Origin: Streptomyces aureoverticillatus
Lineage (GTDB): Bacteria > Actinomycetota > Actinomycetes > Streptomycetales > Streptomycetaceae
DNA length: 64,000 bases
NCBI RefSeq assembly: GCF_014649395.1
Contig: NZ_BMSY01000001.1
Location: 620,001 to 684,000 of the forward strand
Reading direction: 5' to 3'
Of the stretch, positions 1 to 7,918 are shown piece by piece; positions within the stretch are counted from its first letter, which is position 1, and the number at the start of each line of letters is the position of its first letter. A program made the translations under genes and the position numbers. Below the pieces are notes generated by a model. The model did no database searches and had not been told where the DNA came from. It was given only the letters and a program-made list of their open reading frames with translations.

Positions 1-1045
1 GGAAGTGGTACATCGCGATGCGGCCCTGCATGGCGGCGACCGACGCGAGGGCGAAGATGCCGGTGACGTCACCGGCGGCGTACACGCCCGGGGCGGAGGT
101 CCTGGACACCCGGTCGGTCCAGATGTGCCCGGAGTCCTTGAGCCTGACCCCGGCCTCCTCCAGGCCCATCCCGCTGCTGTTCGGGATGGCGCCGACGGCC
201 ATCAGGCAGTGCGAGCCGGAGATGACGCGGCCGTCGGCGAGGGTGACCTCGACGCGGTCGCCCACGCGCTTGGCGGACGCGGCGCGGGTTCGGCCCATCA
301 CGTTCATGCCGCGGCGGCGGAAGACGTCCTCCAGGACGGCGGCGGCGTCCGGGTCCTCGCCGGGCAGCACCCGGTCGCGCGAGGAGACCAGGGTGACCCG
401 CGAGCCGAGTGCCTGATAGGCACCGGCGAACTCGGCGCCCGTCACACCCGAACCGACCACGATGAGCTCCTCGGGCAGCTCGTCGAGGTCGTACACCTGC
501 GTCCAGTTGAGGATGCGCTCGCCGTCGGGCTGGGCGTCGGGCAGCTCGCGCGGGTGGCCGCCGGTCGCGATCAGGACGGCGTCGGCGACGAGGGTCTCCT
601 CGGAGCCGTCGGCGGCGCGCACGACGACCTTGCGGGAGCCGTCCATGGCCTGCTGGCCCTCCAGGCGGCCGCGGCCGCGCATCACGCGCGCCCCCGCGCG
701 CGTCACGGAGGCGGTGATGTCGTGCGACTGGGCGAGCGCGAGCCGCTTCACACGCCGGTTGACCTTGCCCAGGTCGACGCCCACGACCCGGGCGGCCTGG
801 TCGATGTGCGGCGTGTCGTCCTCGACGATGATCCCCAGCTCCTCGTACGAGGAGTCGAAGGTGGTCATCACCTCGGCCGTCGCGATCAGGGTCTTCGACG
901 GCACGCAGTCGGTGAGCACCGACGCCCCGCCCAGACCGTCGCAGTCGACGACGGTCACCTCCGCGCCGAGCTGGGCGGCCACCAGGGCCGCCTCATATCC
1001 GCCGGGTCCGCCGCCAATGATCACGATCCGAGTCACGTATGCCAT
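1..1045 (-). CDS. NAD(P)H-quinone dehydrogenase, pyridine-nucleotide disulfide reductase family (C-terminus outside window)
   Basis: The protein starts MAYVTRIVIIGGGPGGYEAA, a classic FAD-binding GxGxxG Rossmann motif. A second dinucleotide fold (VVGSGVTGAEFAGAY) follows near residue 180, and the window ends inside the C-terminal FAD segment (AAGDVTGIFALA). Where disulfide reductases carry a CxxxxC redox pair, this protein reads GGASVLTDCVPSK, so the first cysteine is a serine. That loss is known in the LpdA/Rv3303c-type quinone reductases of actinobacteria, so dihydrolipoamide or glutathione reduction is unlikely. Quinone reduction is inferred from the family. About 348 codons are present. 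The gene diverges from the gamma-glutamylcyclotransferase-like gene 85 bp away. Confidence 0.9.
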   Translation of the reverse strand, partial: MAYVTRIVIIGGGPGGYEAALVAAQLGAEVTVVDCDGLGGASVLTDCVPSKTLIATAEVMTTFDSSYEELGIIVEDDTPHIDQAARVVGVDLGKVNRRVKRLALAQSHDITASVTRAGARVMRGRGRLEGQQAMDGSRKVVVRAADGSEETLVADAVLIATGGHPRELPDAQPDGERILNWTQVYDLDELPEELIVVGSGVTGAEFAGAYQALGSRVTLVSSRDRVLPGEDPDAAAVLEDVFRRRGMNVMGRTRAASAKRVGDRVEVTLADGRVISGSHCLMAVGAIPNSSGMGLEEAGVRLKDSGHIWTDRVSRTSAPGVYAAGDVTGIFALASVAAMQGRIAMYHF

Positions 1046-1130
1046 TGTCCCGCACCGCCGCGAGCCGTGTGTTCCGGGGGGCCTCCAGTGCGACGGGAGC
1101 GCGCCGTGCGACTGCCGTACCCTCGACCCC

Positions 1131-1568
1131 ATGTCGCTCTACGCCGCGTACGCCGGCAATCTCGACGCGCGGCTGATGACGCGCCGCGCACCGCACTCGC
1201 CGCTGCGCGCGACCGGCTGGCTCAACGACTGGCGGCTGACGTTCGGGGGCGAGCACCTGGGCTGGGAGGGGGCGCTCGCGACGATCGTCGAGGCGCCGCG
1301 TTCCCAGGTGTTCGTCGCGCTGTACGACATCGCTCCGATGGACGAGGAGTCCATGGACCGGTGGGAGGGGGTCGGGCTCGACATCTACCGGCGGATGCGG
1401 GTTCGTGTGCACACGCTGGAGGGGGAGGAGGCGGCCTGGGTGTATGTCCTCAACGGGTACGAGGGTGGGTTGCCGTCCGCCCGCTATCTCGGGGAGATCG
1501 CGGACGCCGCGGAGTCTGGCGGGGCGCCTCACGACTACGTGATGGGCCTGCGCAAGCGCCCCTGCTGA
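1131..1568 (+). CDS. gamma-glutamylcyclotransferase-like (AIG2/GGCT fold) protein
   Basis: A 145-residue protein that begins MSLYAAYAGNLD, matching the substrate-binding Y-x-x-Y-G-S/G-N-L loop of the GGCT fold. VALYDIAPMDEESMDRWEG in the middle corresponds to the segment that precedes the L-D-x-x-E-G motif. The family cyclises gamma-glutamyl amines to 5-oxoproline or trims related adducts; the substrate here cannot be read from sequence. ATG at 1131 is chosen because upstream codons in frame run through the divergent promoter region and lack family similarity. It is followed by a copy of the intergenic repeat family. Confidence 0.8.
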   Translation: MSLYAAYAGNLDARLMTRRAPHSPLRATGWLNDWRLTFGGEHLGWEGALATIVEAPRSQVFVALYDIAPMDEESMDRWEGVGLDIYRRMRVRVHTLEGEEAAWVYVLNGYEGGLPSARYLGEIADAAESGGAPHDYVMGLRKRPC

Positions 1569-1705
1569 CGGCCGCCCCTCGTCTGGGGCTCCGCCCCTCT
1601 CCCCCTTTTCGGCCCTCCGGGCCTCGTCCTCAAACGCCGGGCGGGTTATCCCCCACCCCACCCGCCCTCACTGTCTGCCGGAACAGCACGCGCGGCAAAA
1701 TTTCA

Positions 1706-1743
1706 GCCCGTCCGGCGTTTGAGGACGAGCCGCGGAGCGGCGA
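1706..1743 (+). repeat. Intergenic repeat element, copy 1 (direct; inverted partner at 1622-1646)
   Basis: It reads GCCCGTCCGGCGTTTGAGGA followed by CGAGCCGCGGAGCGGCGA. Near-identical copies occur at 7830-7867 and 11327-11364 on the plus strand and inverted at 1622-1646, 27711-27736 and 37041-37078. All lie in non-coding gaps 3' of genes, usually beside a GC-rich stem. This dispersed sequence is common in Streptomyces genomes; its role, possibly in termination or mRNA 3' processing, is inference. Confidence 0.85.
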
Positions 1744-1876
1744 TAAGGCGGGGTCCAGGGGCAGCCGCCCCTGGTTTCGGAGAAGGGGCGGGACTGGGGC
1801 GCACCCCGCGAGGGCCCACCCACCCCAGTTGTCGGAAACGACAAGACAACGATCCGGATCCCGTGAGCATCGTCAT

Positions 1877-1888
1877 CTACGCGCGTAG
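1877..1888. promoter_or_regulatory. Nucleoside-regulon operator 1 (CTACGCGCGTAG)
   Basis: This is a perfect 12-bp palindrome 25 bp before the phosphorylase start. The likely -10 is TACCCT at 1901-1906, seven bases before the GTG, suggesting a leaderless transcript. The same 12-mer occurs upstream of deoC and add, with variants at deoA and both bmpA genes. Confidence 0.75.
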
Positions 1889-1913
1889 GGCGGAAGCGGC
1901 TACCCTCGTCGGC

Positions 1914-2738
1914 GTGAACGCTTCAGTTATTCCGGACGACATCCAGGGCGACCCGTACGCCGCCGCCGACGCCGCCGCCGCGCGCCTGCGCGAGCTGACG
2001 GGCGCCGAGACCCACGACGTCGCCCTCGTGATGGGCTCCGGCTGGGCGCCGGCCGTCGAGGCGCTCGGGGCCCCCGAGGCCGAGTTCCCGGTCACCGAGC
2101 TGCCGGGCTTCCCGCCGCCGGCCGTCGCGGGCCACGGCGGACGGATCCGCTCCTTCAAGGTCGGCGCCAAGCGCGCCCTGGTCTTCCTGGGCCGCACGCA
2201 CTACTACGAGGGCCGCGGTGTGGCCGCCGTCGCGCACGGCGTGCGGACCGCCGTCGCCGCCGGGTGCAAGACGATCGTGCTGACCAACGGCTGCGGCGGC
2301 CTGCGCGAGGGCATGCGCCCGGGCCAGCCCGTGCTGATCAGCGACCACCTGAACCTGACCGCGACGTCGCCGATCGTCGGCGCGAACTTCGTGGACCTCA
2401 CCGATCTGTACTCGCCGCGGCTGCGCGCGCTGTGCAAGGAGATCGACCCGTCCCTCGAAGAGGGTGTGTACGCGCAGTTCCCCGGCCCGCACTACGAGAC
2501 GCCCGCCGAGATCCGCATGGCCCGCACCATCGGGGCGGACCTCGTCGGCATGTCGACCGTGCTCGAGGCCATCGCGGCCCGCGAGGCGGGTGCGGAGGTG
2601 CTCGGCATCTCGCTGGTGACGAACCTCGCCGCGGGCATGACGGGTGAGCCCCTCAACCACGAAGAGGTCCTCCAGGCCGGCCGCGACTCCGCCACACGGA
2701 TGGGCGAGCTGCTCGGCCAGGTGCTGGGCCGCATCTGA
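1914..2738 (+). CDS. Purine nucleoside phosphorylase (trimeric MTAP/PNP class)
   Basis: This 274-residue enzyme cleaves purine (deoxy)nucleosides with phosphate to the free base and (deoxy)ribose-1-phosphate. Motifs in order are MGSGW (phosphate loop), [44 protein letters not shown] and [15 protein letters not shown], then LVTNLAAG near the C-terminus. Length and motif order fit the trimeric, mammalian-like class rather than hexameric DeoD. GTG at 1914 is chosen because it follows the -10 candidate by seven bases and gives a normal family N-terminus. The operator at 1877-1888 and the adjacent mutase place it in the nucleoside-salvage set. Confidence 0.93.
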   Translation: MNASVIPDDIQGDPYAAADAAAARLRELTGAETHDVALVMGSGWAPAVEALGAPEAEFPVTELPGFPPPAVAGHGGRIRSFKVGAKRALVFLGRTHYYEGRGVAAVAHGVRTAVAAGCKTIVLTNGCGGLREGMRPGQPVLISDHLNLTATSPIVGANFVDLTDLYSPRLRALCKEIDPSLEEGVYAQFPGPHYETPAEIRMARTIGADLVGMSTVLEAIAAREAGAEVLGISLVTNLAAGMTGEPLNHEEVLQAGRDSATRMGELLGQVLGRI

Positions 2739-2804
2739 CCTGCCCCGGCGGGAAAGCCTGAGAAGCCGGAACAGCGAGACACCTCACGGAGAGGCTGACC
2801 ACAC

Positions 2805-4472
2805 GTGCAGGATCACGGAGAACTCATCACGCGGGCCCAGGCCTGGCTCGACGAGGACCCGGACCAGGAGACCCGCGAGGAGCTGGCCAAGCTGGTCGCC
2901 GCGGCGCCGGGCGACCCGGCGGCCGCCGCCGACCTGGCGGGGCGCTTCGCGGGCACCCTCCAGTTCGGCACCGCCGGCCTCCGCGGCGAGCTGGGCGCGG
3001 GCCCCATGCGGATGAACCGCTCCGTGGTCATCCGCGCGGCCGCGGGCCTGGCGGCGTACCTGAAGGGCCAGGGCCACACGGACGGCCTCGTGGTGATCGG
3101 CTACGACGCGCGGTACAAGTCGGCGGACTTCGCGCGGGACACCGCCGCCGTGATGACCGGCGCGGGCCTGCGCGCCGCCGTCCTGCCGCGCCCGCTGCCC
3201 ACCCCCGTCCTGGCCTTCGCGATAAGGCACCTGGGCGCGGTCGCGGGCGTGGAGGTCACGGCCAGCCACAACCCGCCGCGCGACAACGGCTACAAGGTCT
3301 ACCTGGGCGACGGCTCGCAGATCGTGCCGCCGGCCGACGGCGAGATCGCCGCCGAGATCGACGCGGTGCGCAGCCTGCACGACGTACCGCGGGCGGACCG
3401 CGGCTGGCAGACCCTCGGTGAGGACGTCCTGGAGGCCTACCTGGCGCGCACGGACGCCGTCCTGGCCGCCGGGTCCCCCCGGACCGCCCGCACCGTCTAC
3501 ACGGCGATGCACGGCGTCGGCAAGGACACGCTGCTCGCCGCGTTCGCGCGGGCCGGCTTCCCCGAGCCGGTGCTCGTCGCGGAGCAGGCGGAGCCCGACC
3601 CGGACTTCCCGACGGTCGCCTTCCCGAACCCGGAGGAGCCGGGCGCGATGGACCTGGCGTTCGCCACGGCCCGCGAGGCCCGCCCCGACCTGGTGATCGC
3701 CAACGACCCGGACGCGGACCGCTGCGCGGTGGCGGTCCCCGTGGGTGACGGGGACTGGCGGATGCTGCGCGGCGACGAGGTGGGCGCGCTCCTTGCCGCG
3801 CACCTGGTCCGCAGGGGGGTGTCTCCGGATGGGCCACGTGCCTTCGCCGAGTCCATCGTGTCGTCGTCGCTGCTCGGCCGGATCGCCGAGGCGGCGGGCC
3901 TGCCGTACGAGGAGACGCTCACCGGCTTCAAGTGGATCGCCCGCGTCGAGGGCCTGCGGTACGGCTACGAGGAGGCGCTGGGCTACTGCGTCGACCCCGA
4001 GGGCGTACGCGACAAGGACGGCATCACGGCGGCGCTGCTGATCACGGAGCTGGCCTCGGCGCTGAAGGCGGACGGGCGCACCCTGCTCGACCTGCTCGAC
4101 GACCTCGCCCTGGAGCACGGGCTGCACGCCACGGACCAGTTGTCGGTGCGCGTGGAGGACCTGTCGCTGATCGCGGCCGCGATGCGCCGCCTGCGCGAGC
4201 GGCAGCCGGAGCGCCTCGCGGGCCTGGCCGTGACCCGTGCCGAGGACCTCACCAAGGGCACGGACACGCTGCCGCCCACGGACGGCCTGCGGTACACGCT
4301 CGACGGCGCGCGCGTCATCGTGCGCCCCAGCGGCACCGAGCCGAAGCTCAAGTGCTACCTGGAGGTCGTGGTGCCGGTGGCGGACCGGTCCGGGCTGCCC
4401 GGGGCCCACGAGAAGGCGGCGGAACTGCTCGCGGCCCTGAAGCGGGATCTCGCGGCGGCCGCGGGCATCTGA
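2805..4472 (+). CDS. Phosphohexomutase-family phospho-sugar mutase (possible phosphopentomutase role)
   Basis: A 555-residue alpha-D-phosphohexomutase. It has the phosphoserine loop VEVTASHNPPRDNGYKVY, the metal loop NDPDADRCAVAV, the sugar-binding loop ETLTGFKWIARV and the C-terminal phosphate-binding RPSGTEPKLKCYLE. Such enzymes move phosphate between C1 and C6, or C1 and C5 for pentoses. It lies 66 bp after the phosphorylase and probably shares its transcript, and no separate deoB is visible. A phosphopentomutase role feeding DeoC is therefore an attractive inference, but phosphomannomutase or phosphoglucomutase activity is equally possible by sequence. The start is GTG at 2805; upstream CGGAGAGG could act as a Shine-Dalgarno sequence. 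Confidence 0.9.
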   Translation: MQDHGELITRAQAWLDEDPDQETREELAKLVAAAPGDPAAAADLAGRFAGTLQFGTAGLRGELGAGPMRMNRSVVIRAAAGLAAYLKGQGHTDGLVVIGYDARYKSADFARDTAAVMTGAGLRAAVLPRPLPTPVLAFAIRHLGAVAGVEVTASHNPPRDNGYKVYLGDGSQIVPPADGEIAAEIDAVRSLHDVPRADRGWQTLGEDVLEAYLARTDAVLAAGSPRTARTVYTAMHGVGKDTLLAAFARAGFPEPVLVAEQAEPDPDFPTVAFPNPEEPGAMDLAFATAREARPDLVIANDPDADRCAVAVPVGDGDWRMLRGDEVGALLAAHLVRRGVSPDGPRAFAESIVSSSLLGRIAEAAGLPYEETLTGFKWIARVEGLRYGYEEALGYCVDPEGVRDKDGITAALLITELASALKADGRTLLDLLDDLALEHGLHATDQLSVRVEDLSLIAAAMRRLRERQPERLAGLAVTRAEDLTKGTDTLPPTDGLRYTLDGARVIVRPSGTEPKLKCYLEVVVPVADRSGLPGAHEKAAELLAALKRDLAAAAGI

Positions 4473-4499
4473 CCTCTGGCCCGACGACCGCGGGCCGAT

Positions 4500-4515
4500 C
4501 CACCCGAACGGGTGG
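4500..4515. terminator. Short palindromic stem after the mutase gene
   Basis: CCACCCG and CGGGTGG form a perfect 7-bp stem around a 2-base centre, 28 bp after the mutase stop. There is no U-tract, which is usual for Streptomyces terminators. Confidence 0.4.
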
Positions 4516-4544
4516 TTCCCGTACGACAACTGACGCAGCTCCAC

Positions 4545-4588
4545 GGTGCGCTGCCGGTCCCTCAGGAAGGTTCGACCGGTAGCGCACC
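4545..4588. repeat. Long inverted repeat before the PIG-V-type gene
   Basis: The arms GGTGCGCTGCCGGTC (4545-4559) and GACCGGTAGCGCACC (4574-4588) match at 14 of 15 positions around a 14-base loop. The stem ends 20 bp before the GTG at 4609, so it could be a terminator for the mutase unit or a structured leader for the next gene. Confidence 0.6.
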
Positions 4589-4608
4589 TTCACGTACCGG
4601 GAGCCGCA

Positions 4609-5853
4609 GTGCCGTACGGACCCCTCTCTCCCCTCTCCGGCCCCTCCGGCCCCTCTGGCCCCTCCGGCCCTCCGACGGCCGCACCGTCCCGGGTACCCGC
4701 GTCGCGCCGCGCCCGCTCGGCGGCGCCCCGCTCGGCCGCGCGCCGGCGCGCGCTCTCCGCGCTGCGGCACGCGGCGCCCGCGCTCCTCGTGTTCGCGGCA
4801 GTGCGCGTCCTGGGCGTCCTCGTGCTCGCCGTCTGGGCGCACCGCGAGCACCGCGGGCTGTGGCATCTGCTGGCCGAATCCTGGGACTGCGACTGGTACT
4901 TGAAGATCGCCGCGCACGGGTACGCGGACACCCTCGGGCACGCCTTCGACACCAACAACCTGGCCTTCTTCCCGCTGCTCCCGCTGCTGATCCGGGCGGG
5001 CGACGCGCTCCTTCCGGCGCCGCGCGGCGGGGTGGGTCTGGCGATCGCCGTGGGCTGTTCGTTCCTCGCGGCATGGGGGATCTTCAAGATCGGTGACCGG
5101 CTGCACGGGCGGCGCGCGGGCGTGCTCCTGGTGGCGCTGTGGGCGTGCCTGCCGGTCTCGCTGGTGCAGTGGATGGGCTACACGGAGTCGCTGTTCACGG
5201 CGCTCGCGGCGTGGTCGCTGTACGCGGTGCTCACCGGCCGCTGGGTGTGGGCGGGCGCGCTCGCCGCGCTCGCGGGCCTGACGCGCCCGACGGGCATCGC
5301 CGTCGCCGCCGCCGTGTCGGTCACCGCGCTGCTCGCGCTGCGGGGCCGCTTCGACGCCCGCGTCCTGACCGGCGCGCTGCTCGCCCCGCTCGGCTGGCTC
5401 GCGTACGTCGGCTGGGTGGGGGCACGACTCGGCCGCTGGGACGGCTACTTCGCCGTACAGAAGCTGTGGCACAACGAGTGGGACGGCGGCATCGGCACCC
5501 TGCGCTGGATGAAGAAGCTGTTCCTGGTGGAGCGCCCGCAACTGTTCCTGGTGGTGGTGACGATCGTTCTCCTCAGCGCGCTGGTGTTGTACGCGATGTC
5601 GCTGACCGGGGGCGGGCAGCCGCTGCCGCTCCTGGTGTACGCGGGGCTGCTGGTCGCGATCGTGCTCGGCTCCAGCGGCGTCTACTTCCCGCGCGCCCGC
5701 TTCCTGCTGCCCGGCTTCCCGCTGCTGCTTCCGCCGGCGCTCGCGCTCGCACGGGTGCGTACGCCGGTGATGGTCGCGGTGCTGTCGGGGGCGGCGCTGA
5801 TCTCGGCGGCGTTCGGCGGCCATATGCTCCTGGTCTGGCTCGGCCCGCCGTGA
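4609..5853 (+). CDS. PIG-V-type (GT-C fold) integral membrane mannosyltransferase
   Basis: The 414-residue protein is mostly hydrophobic helices. After the first membrane span it carries ESWDCDWYLKIAAHGYAD, matching the family W-D-x-x-W-Y-x-x-I-A-x-x-G-Y signature with its acidic residue at the membrane face. LAFFPLLPLLIR follows, as in PIG-V proteins. Members transfer sugars from polyprenyl-phosphate donors on the outer membrane face; the acceptor is unknown. GTG at 4609 is preceded by CGGGAG. The N-terminus contains a small Gly-Pro-Ser repeat (residues 9-23) produced by short tandem DNA repeats, and the Ala/Arg-rich region before the first helix is probably cytoplasmic. Confidence 0.8.
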   Translation: MPYGPLSPLSGPSGPSGPSGPPTAAPSRVPASRRARSAAPRSAARRRALSALRHAAPALLVFAAVRVLGVLVLAVWAHREHRGLWHLLAESWDCDWYLKIAAHGYADTLGHAFDTNNLAFFPLLPLLIRAGDALLPAPRGGVGLAIAVGCSFLAAWGIFKIGDRLHGRRAGVLLVALWACLPVSLVQWMGYTESLFTALAAWSLYAVLTGRWVWAGALAALAGLTRPTGIAVAAAVSVTALLALRGRFDARVLTGALLAPLGWLAYVGWVGARLGRWDGYFAVQKLWHNEWDGGIGTLRWMKKLFLVERPQLFLVVVTIVLLSALVLYAMSLTGGGQPLPLLVYAGLLVAIVLGSSGVYFPRARFLLPGFPLLLPPALALARVRTPVMVAVLSGAALISAAFGGHMLLVWLGPP

Positions 5854-6230
5854 CCTGACGGGAACGGCTCGTTCCGCGACACGCCAACGAGGGCCTGCCC
5901 TGAGGGAGTTGGGGCGTCTCATGCCCCCCGGCCGTCACACTCGAACCCCTGTACGTCACTATGGACGCGCTGCATGCCGCTCCCCTCGCCCCCCTTGGGG
6001 AGCGCGTCGGCACCTTGGCGCTCCGCCGACCCCCCTCGCGCGGGCGCCGCACGGGCCGGACACGGCCGACGCGCCCCGCATGAGGCAGCGGAAGCCGGTG
6101 TCCGGCCCGACGCACGACCGGGACTGACTTCGTGGGCGCCCTCGGAAATCTCGGGTGCGCGGAGTGGAACCCGAGGGCGGCGAGCGGTGTATCAGGAGTA
6201 GTTGCCGGTCGTCGCGGGGTGGGGGGACTC
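5854..6230. other. 377-bp gap with no supported gene
   Basis: Reading frames here lack family similarity and normal starts. A 6-bp stem GGAACG/CGTTCC (5861-5866 with 5870-5875) lies just after the preceding stop and may be a weak terminator. Nothing else convincing was seen. Confidence 0.6.
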
Positions 6231-7526
6231 ATGGATGTGCGGATGTTGAGGGGTGTTCGGGGGCTCCGGGGATTCCCATGGCTCCCGGGGCTTCGGGGGC
6301 CATGGGGGCTCGCGGGACTCCGGGGACTCTCATGGCTCCCACGGCAGCCGCGGCTGCGGGGGCTCCGGGCCGGGGTGGCCCTCGTGGGGGCCTTGGTGCT
6401 GGTGGCCTGTGCGGGCGGCGGGGACGCGGGGGCGCCGGCGGGTGGGGCGGCCTCTCGGGCCGGGGAGAGCGCGGGGGTGCGGGTGCCGTCGGCGCCGGGG
6501 CTGCCGGGCACGGCGTACGACATCGGGTTCGCGGCGGACGGCTCGGGGTTCACGCTGCTCGCGGAGTGCTCACGGCGGCGGTGCCGCCAGCATGTGGGGG
6601 TGCTGGACGGGGGCGCGAAGGCGTGGCGCCGGGGCCGTTCGCCGCTGCCGGACGTGACGGGTGACCGGGGCCTTTCGGCGGGCCTGGCGGTGCTGGGGCC
6701 GGGGCGGGCGCTGATCAGGGAGGGTGCGGAGCGCGCGGAGGTGCCGGACCGCACGTGGTTCACGCGCGACGGCGGCCGGACGTGGCGGCGCGGCTCGGCC
6801 CGGGCGGTGGGCACGACGGCGGGGGTGGCGCCGGGCGGCACGCTCGTCCAGGAGTGCCTGGAGCGCGACCGTTCCGACCCCAACGACTGCGTGCGGGAGC
6901 GGCTGCTCGCGGTGTCGCCGAGGACCGGGCGGCATCACGTCCTGGCCCACCAGCCGCCTCTGAAGGGCCCGTTGGGGCAGGCCGGTGACATACCGGGGAG
7001 CGGCCTGTTCGTCTCCGGCGCCGACCCGCGCACGGGCGTGCCCGCGCTGGCCAGGAGCGCGGACGGGGGCCGCACCTGGCAGCGGGCCCGGCTGTCCGGC
7101 CCGGGGAAGGACGGCCCGGTGTTCCGGGTGGTCGCGGGCCGGCGCGGGCTGTACGCGACACAGCGCGGAGAGGTGTCACCGCCCGCGAAGAACGGCCTGG
7201 TCACGATCCACGTCAGCACGGACGAGGGGCTGACGTGGACCAGGATCTGGCGGTACCGCGAGGGGCGTGAGCGCACGGAACCCCGCACCCTCGTAGGCGA
7301 CCTCCTGGTGGCCGACGACTCCAGCCTGACGGTGCACGGCGAGGACGGATCATGGCGCAGCACGGACGGCGCGCGCACCTTCGGCCGCGTCACGGCCCGG
7401 GAGCCGTCGGGAGCGGCGACCCACACGCCCGCGGGCTGGCTGTGGCGCGACAGCTTCGGGAAGGGCCGGTTCCGCATATCGGCGGACGGGGTGCGGTGGG
7501 CGGAATTCCGGGTGGGGGCTGCGTGA
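6231..7526 (+). CDS. BNR/Asp-box repeat lipoprotein, predicted beta-propeller
   Basis: The 431-residue protein contains at least four Asp-box-like repeats: TRDGGRTWRRG, RSADGGRTWQRA, VSTDEGLTWTRI and RSTDGARTFGR. These sit on the turns of sialidase or photosystem-assembly-type propellers. LVGALVLVAC at residues 51-60 is a lipobox with the cysteine as predicted acylation site, so the propeller should face the outside of the membrane. No sialidase Arg triad is obvious, so an enzymatic role is not claimed. The ~45-residue segment before the hydrophobic core is very long for a signal peptide and is built from GLRG-like repeats; the true start may be further downstream. Confidence 0.7.
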   Translation: MDVRMLRGVRGLRGFPWLPGLRGPWGLAGLRGLSWLPRQPRLRGLRAGVALVGALVLVACAGGGDAGAPAGGAASRAGESAGVRVPSAPGLPGTAYDIGFAADGSGFTLLAECSRRRCRQHVGVLDGGAKAWRRGRSPLPDVTGDRGLSAGLAVLGPGRALIREGAERAEVPDRTWFTRDGGRTWRRGSARAVGTTAGVAPGGTLVQECLERDRSDPNDCVRERLLAVSPRTGRHHVLAHQPPLKGPLGQAGDIPGSGLFVSGADPRTGVPALARSADGGRTWQRARLSGPGKDGPVFRVVAGRRGLYATQRGEVSPPAKNGLVTIHVSTDEGLTWTRIWRYREGRERTEPRTLVGDLLVADDSSLTVHGEDGSWRSTDGARTFGRVTAREPSGAATHTPAGWLWRDSFGKGRFRISADGVRWAEFRVGAA

Positions 7527-7618
7527 ACGGCCCCACCCGCCCCTTCCTGGGGCTCCGCCCCAGACCCCGCTCCTCAACCGCCGGAGGGGCTCTATTCCGC
7601 GCCCACCCACCCCACCAC

Positions 7619-7804
7619 GCCCGAAGGGCGAAGGCCCCCCCGACGCCCGAAGGGCTAAAACCCACCCCCTGGTGCCCGAAGGGCGAAGGCCCACCCCCTG
7701 GTGCCCGAAGGGCGAAAGCCCACCCACCCTTGATGCCCGAAGGGCGAAAGCGCGCTCCCCTTGGCGACCGAAGGACAAAAGCCCCCCGCCGCCGCCCGAA
7801 GGGC
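7619..7804. repeat. Array of seven spaced GCCCGAAGGGC hairpin units
   Basis: Units start at 7619, 7645, 7674, 7703, 7735, 7766 and 7794, so the spacing is 26-32 bp. Six are exact or nearly exact GCCCGAAGGGC; the sixth is GACCGAAGGAC, where both arms changed and pairing is partly kept. Each unit can fold as a 4-bp stem with a GAA triloop. Spacers are Pro-codon-like CCCACCCCC stretches that vary in length, so the array is not a coding repeat. Confidence 0.85.
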
Positions 7805-7829
7805 AAAAAGGGCGGGCGGGTGGGAAATA

Positions 7830-7867
7830 GCCCGTCCGGCGCTTGAGGACGAGCCGCGAAGCGGCGA
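7830..7867 (+). repeat. Intergenic repeat element, copy 2
   Basis: GCCCGTCCGGCGCTTGAGGA followed by CGAGCCGCGAAGCGGCGA matches copies at 1706-1743 and 11327-11364 with one or two changes. It lies between convergent genes. Confidence 0.85.
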
Positions 7868-7918
7868 CAGGCGGGAGCCAGAGGACGGCACCCCCCTGCT
7901 GCGACCAGGACGGACGCG

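Larger units (their letters stand above)
1569..1913. other. 345-bp intergenic region with paired repeat elements and an operator
   Basis: No gene is supported here. The stretch holds an inverted and a direct copy of the intergenic CCGGCGTTTGAGGACGAG element (1622-1646 and 1706-1743). A short GC stem, CCAGGGGC/GCCCCTGG (1755-1762 with 1767-1774), follows and could end transcription of the preceding gene. The nucleoside-regulon palindrome (1877-1888) and a TACCCT -10 candidate (1901-1906) lie at the right end. Confidence 0.7.
7527..7918. other. 392-bp convergent gap with hairpin array and repeat element
   Basis: This non-coding gap lies between converging genes. It holds the GCCCGAAGGGC array (7619-7804) and one copy of the dispersed intergenic element (7830-7867). 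No protein-coding gene is supported. Confidence 0.75.

Noticed and set aside
5..1888. Long plus-strand open frame opposite the quinone dehydrogenase gene
   Set aside because: It is the antisense of a gene with clear FAD motifs; its protein is His/Arg/Gly-rich with no family similarity. Long frames on both strands are normal at this GC content.
7619..7804. CRISPR-like array
   Set aside because: The repeated unit is only 11 bp, spacing varies from 26 to 32 bp, spacers are similar C-rich sequence, and no cas genes are present.
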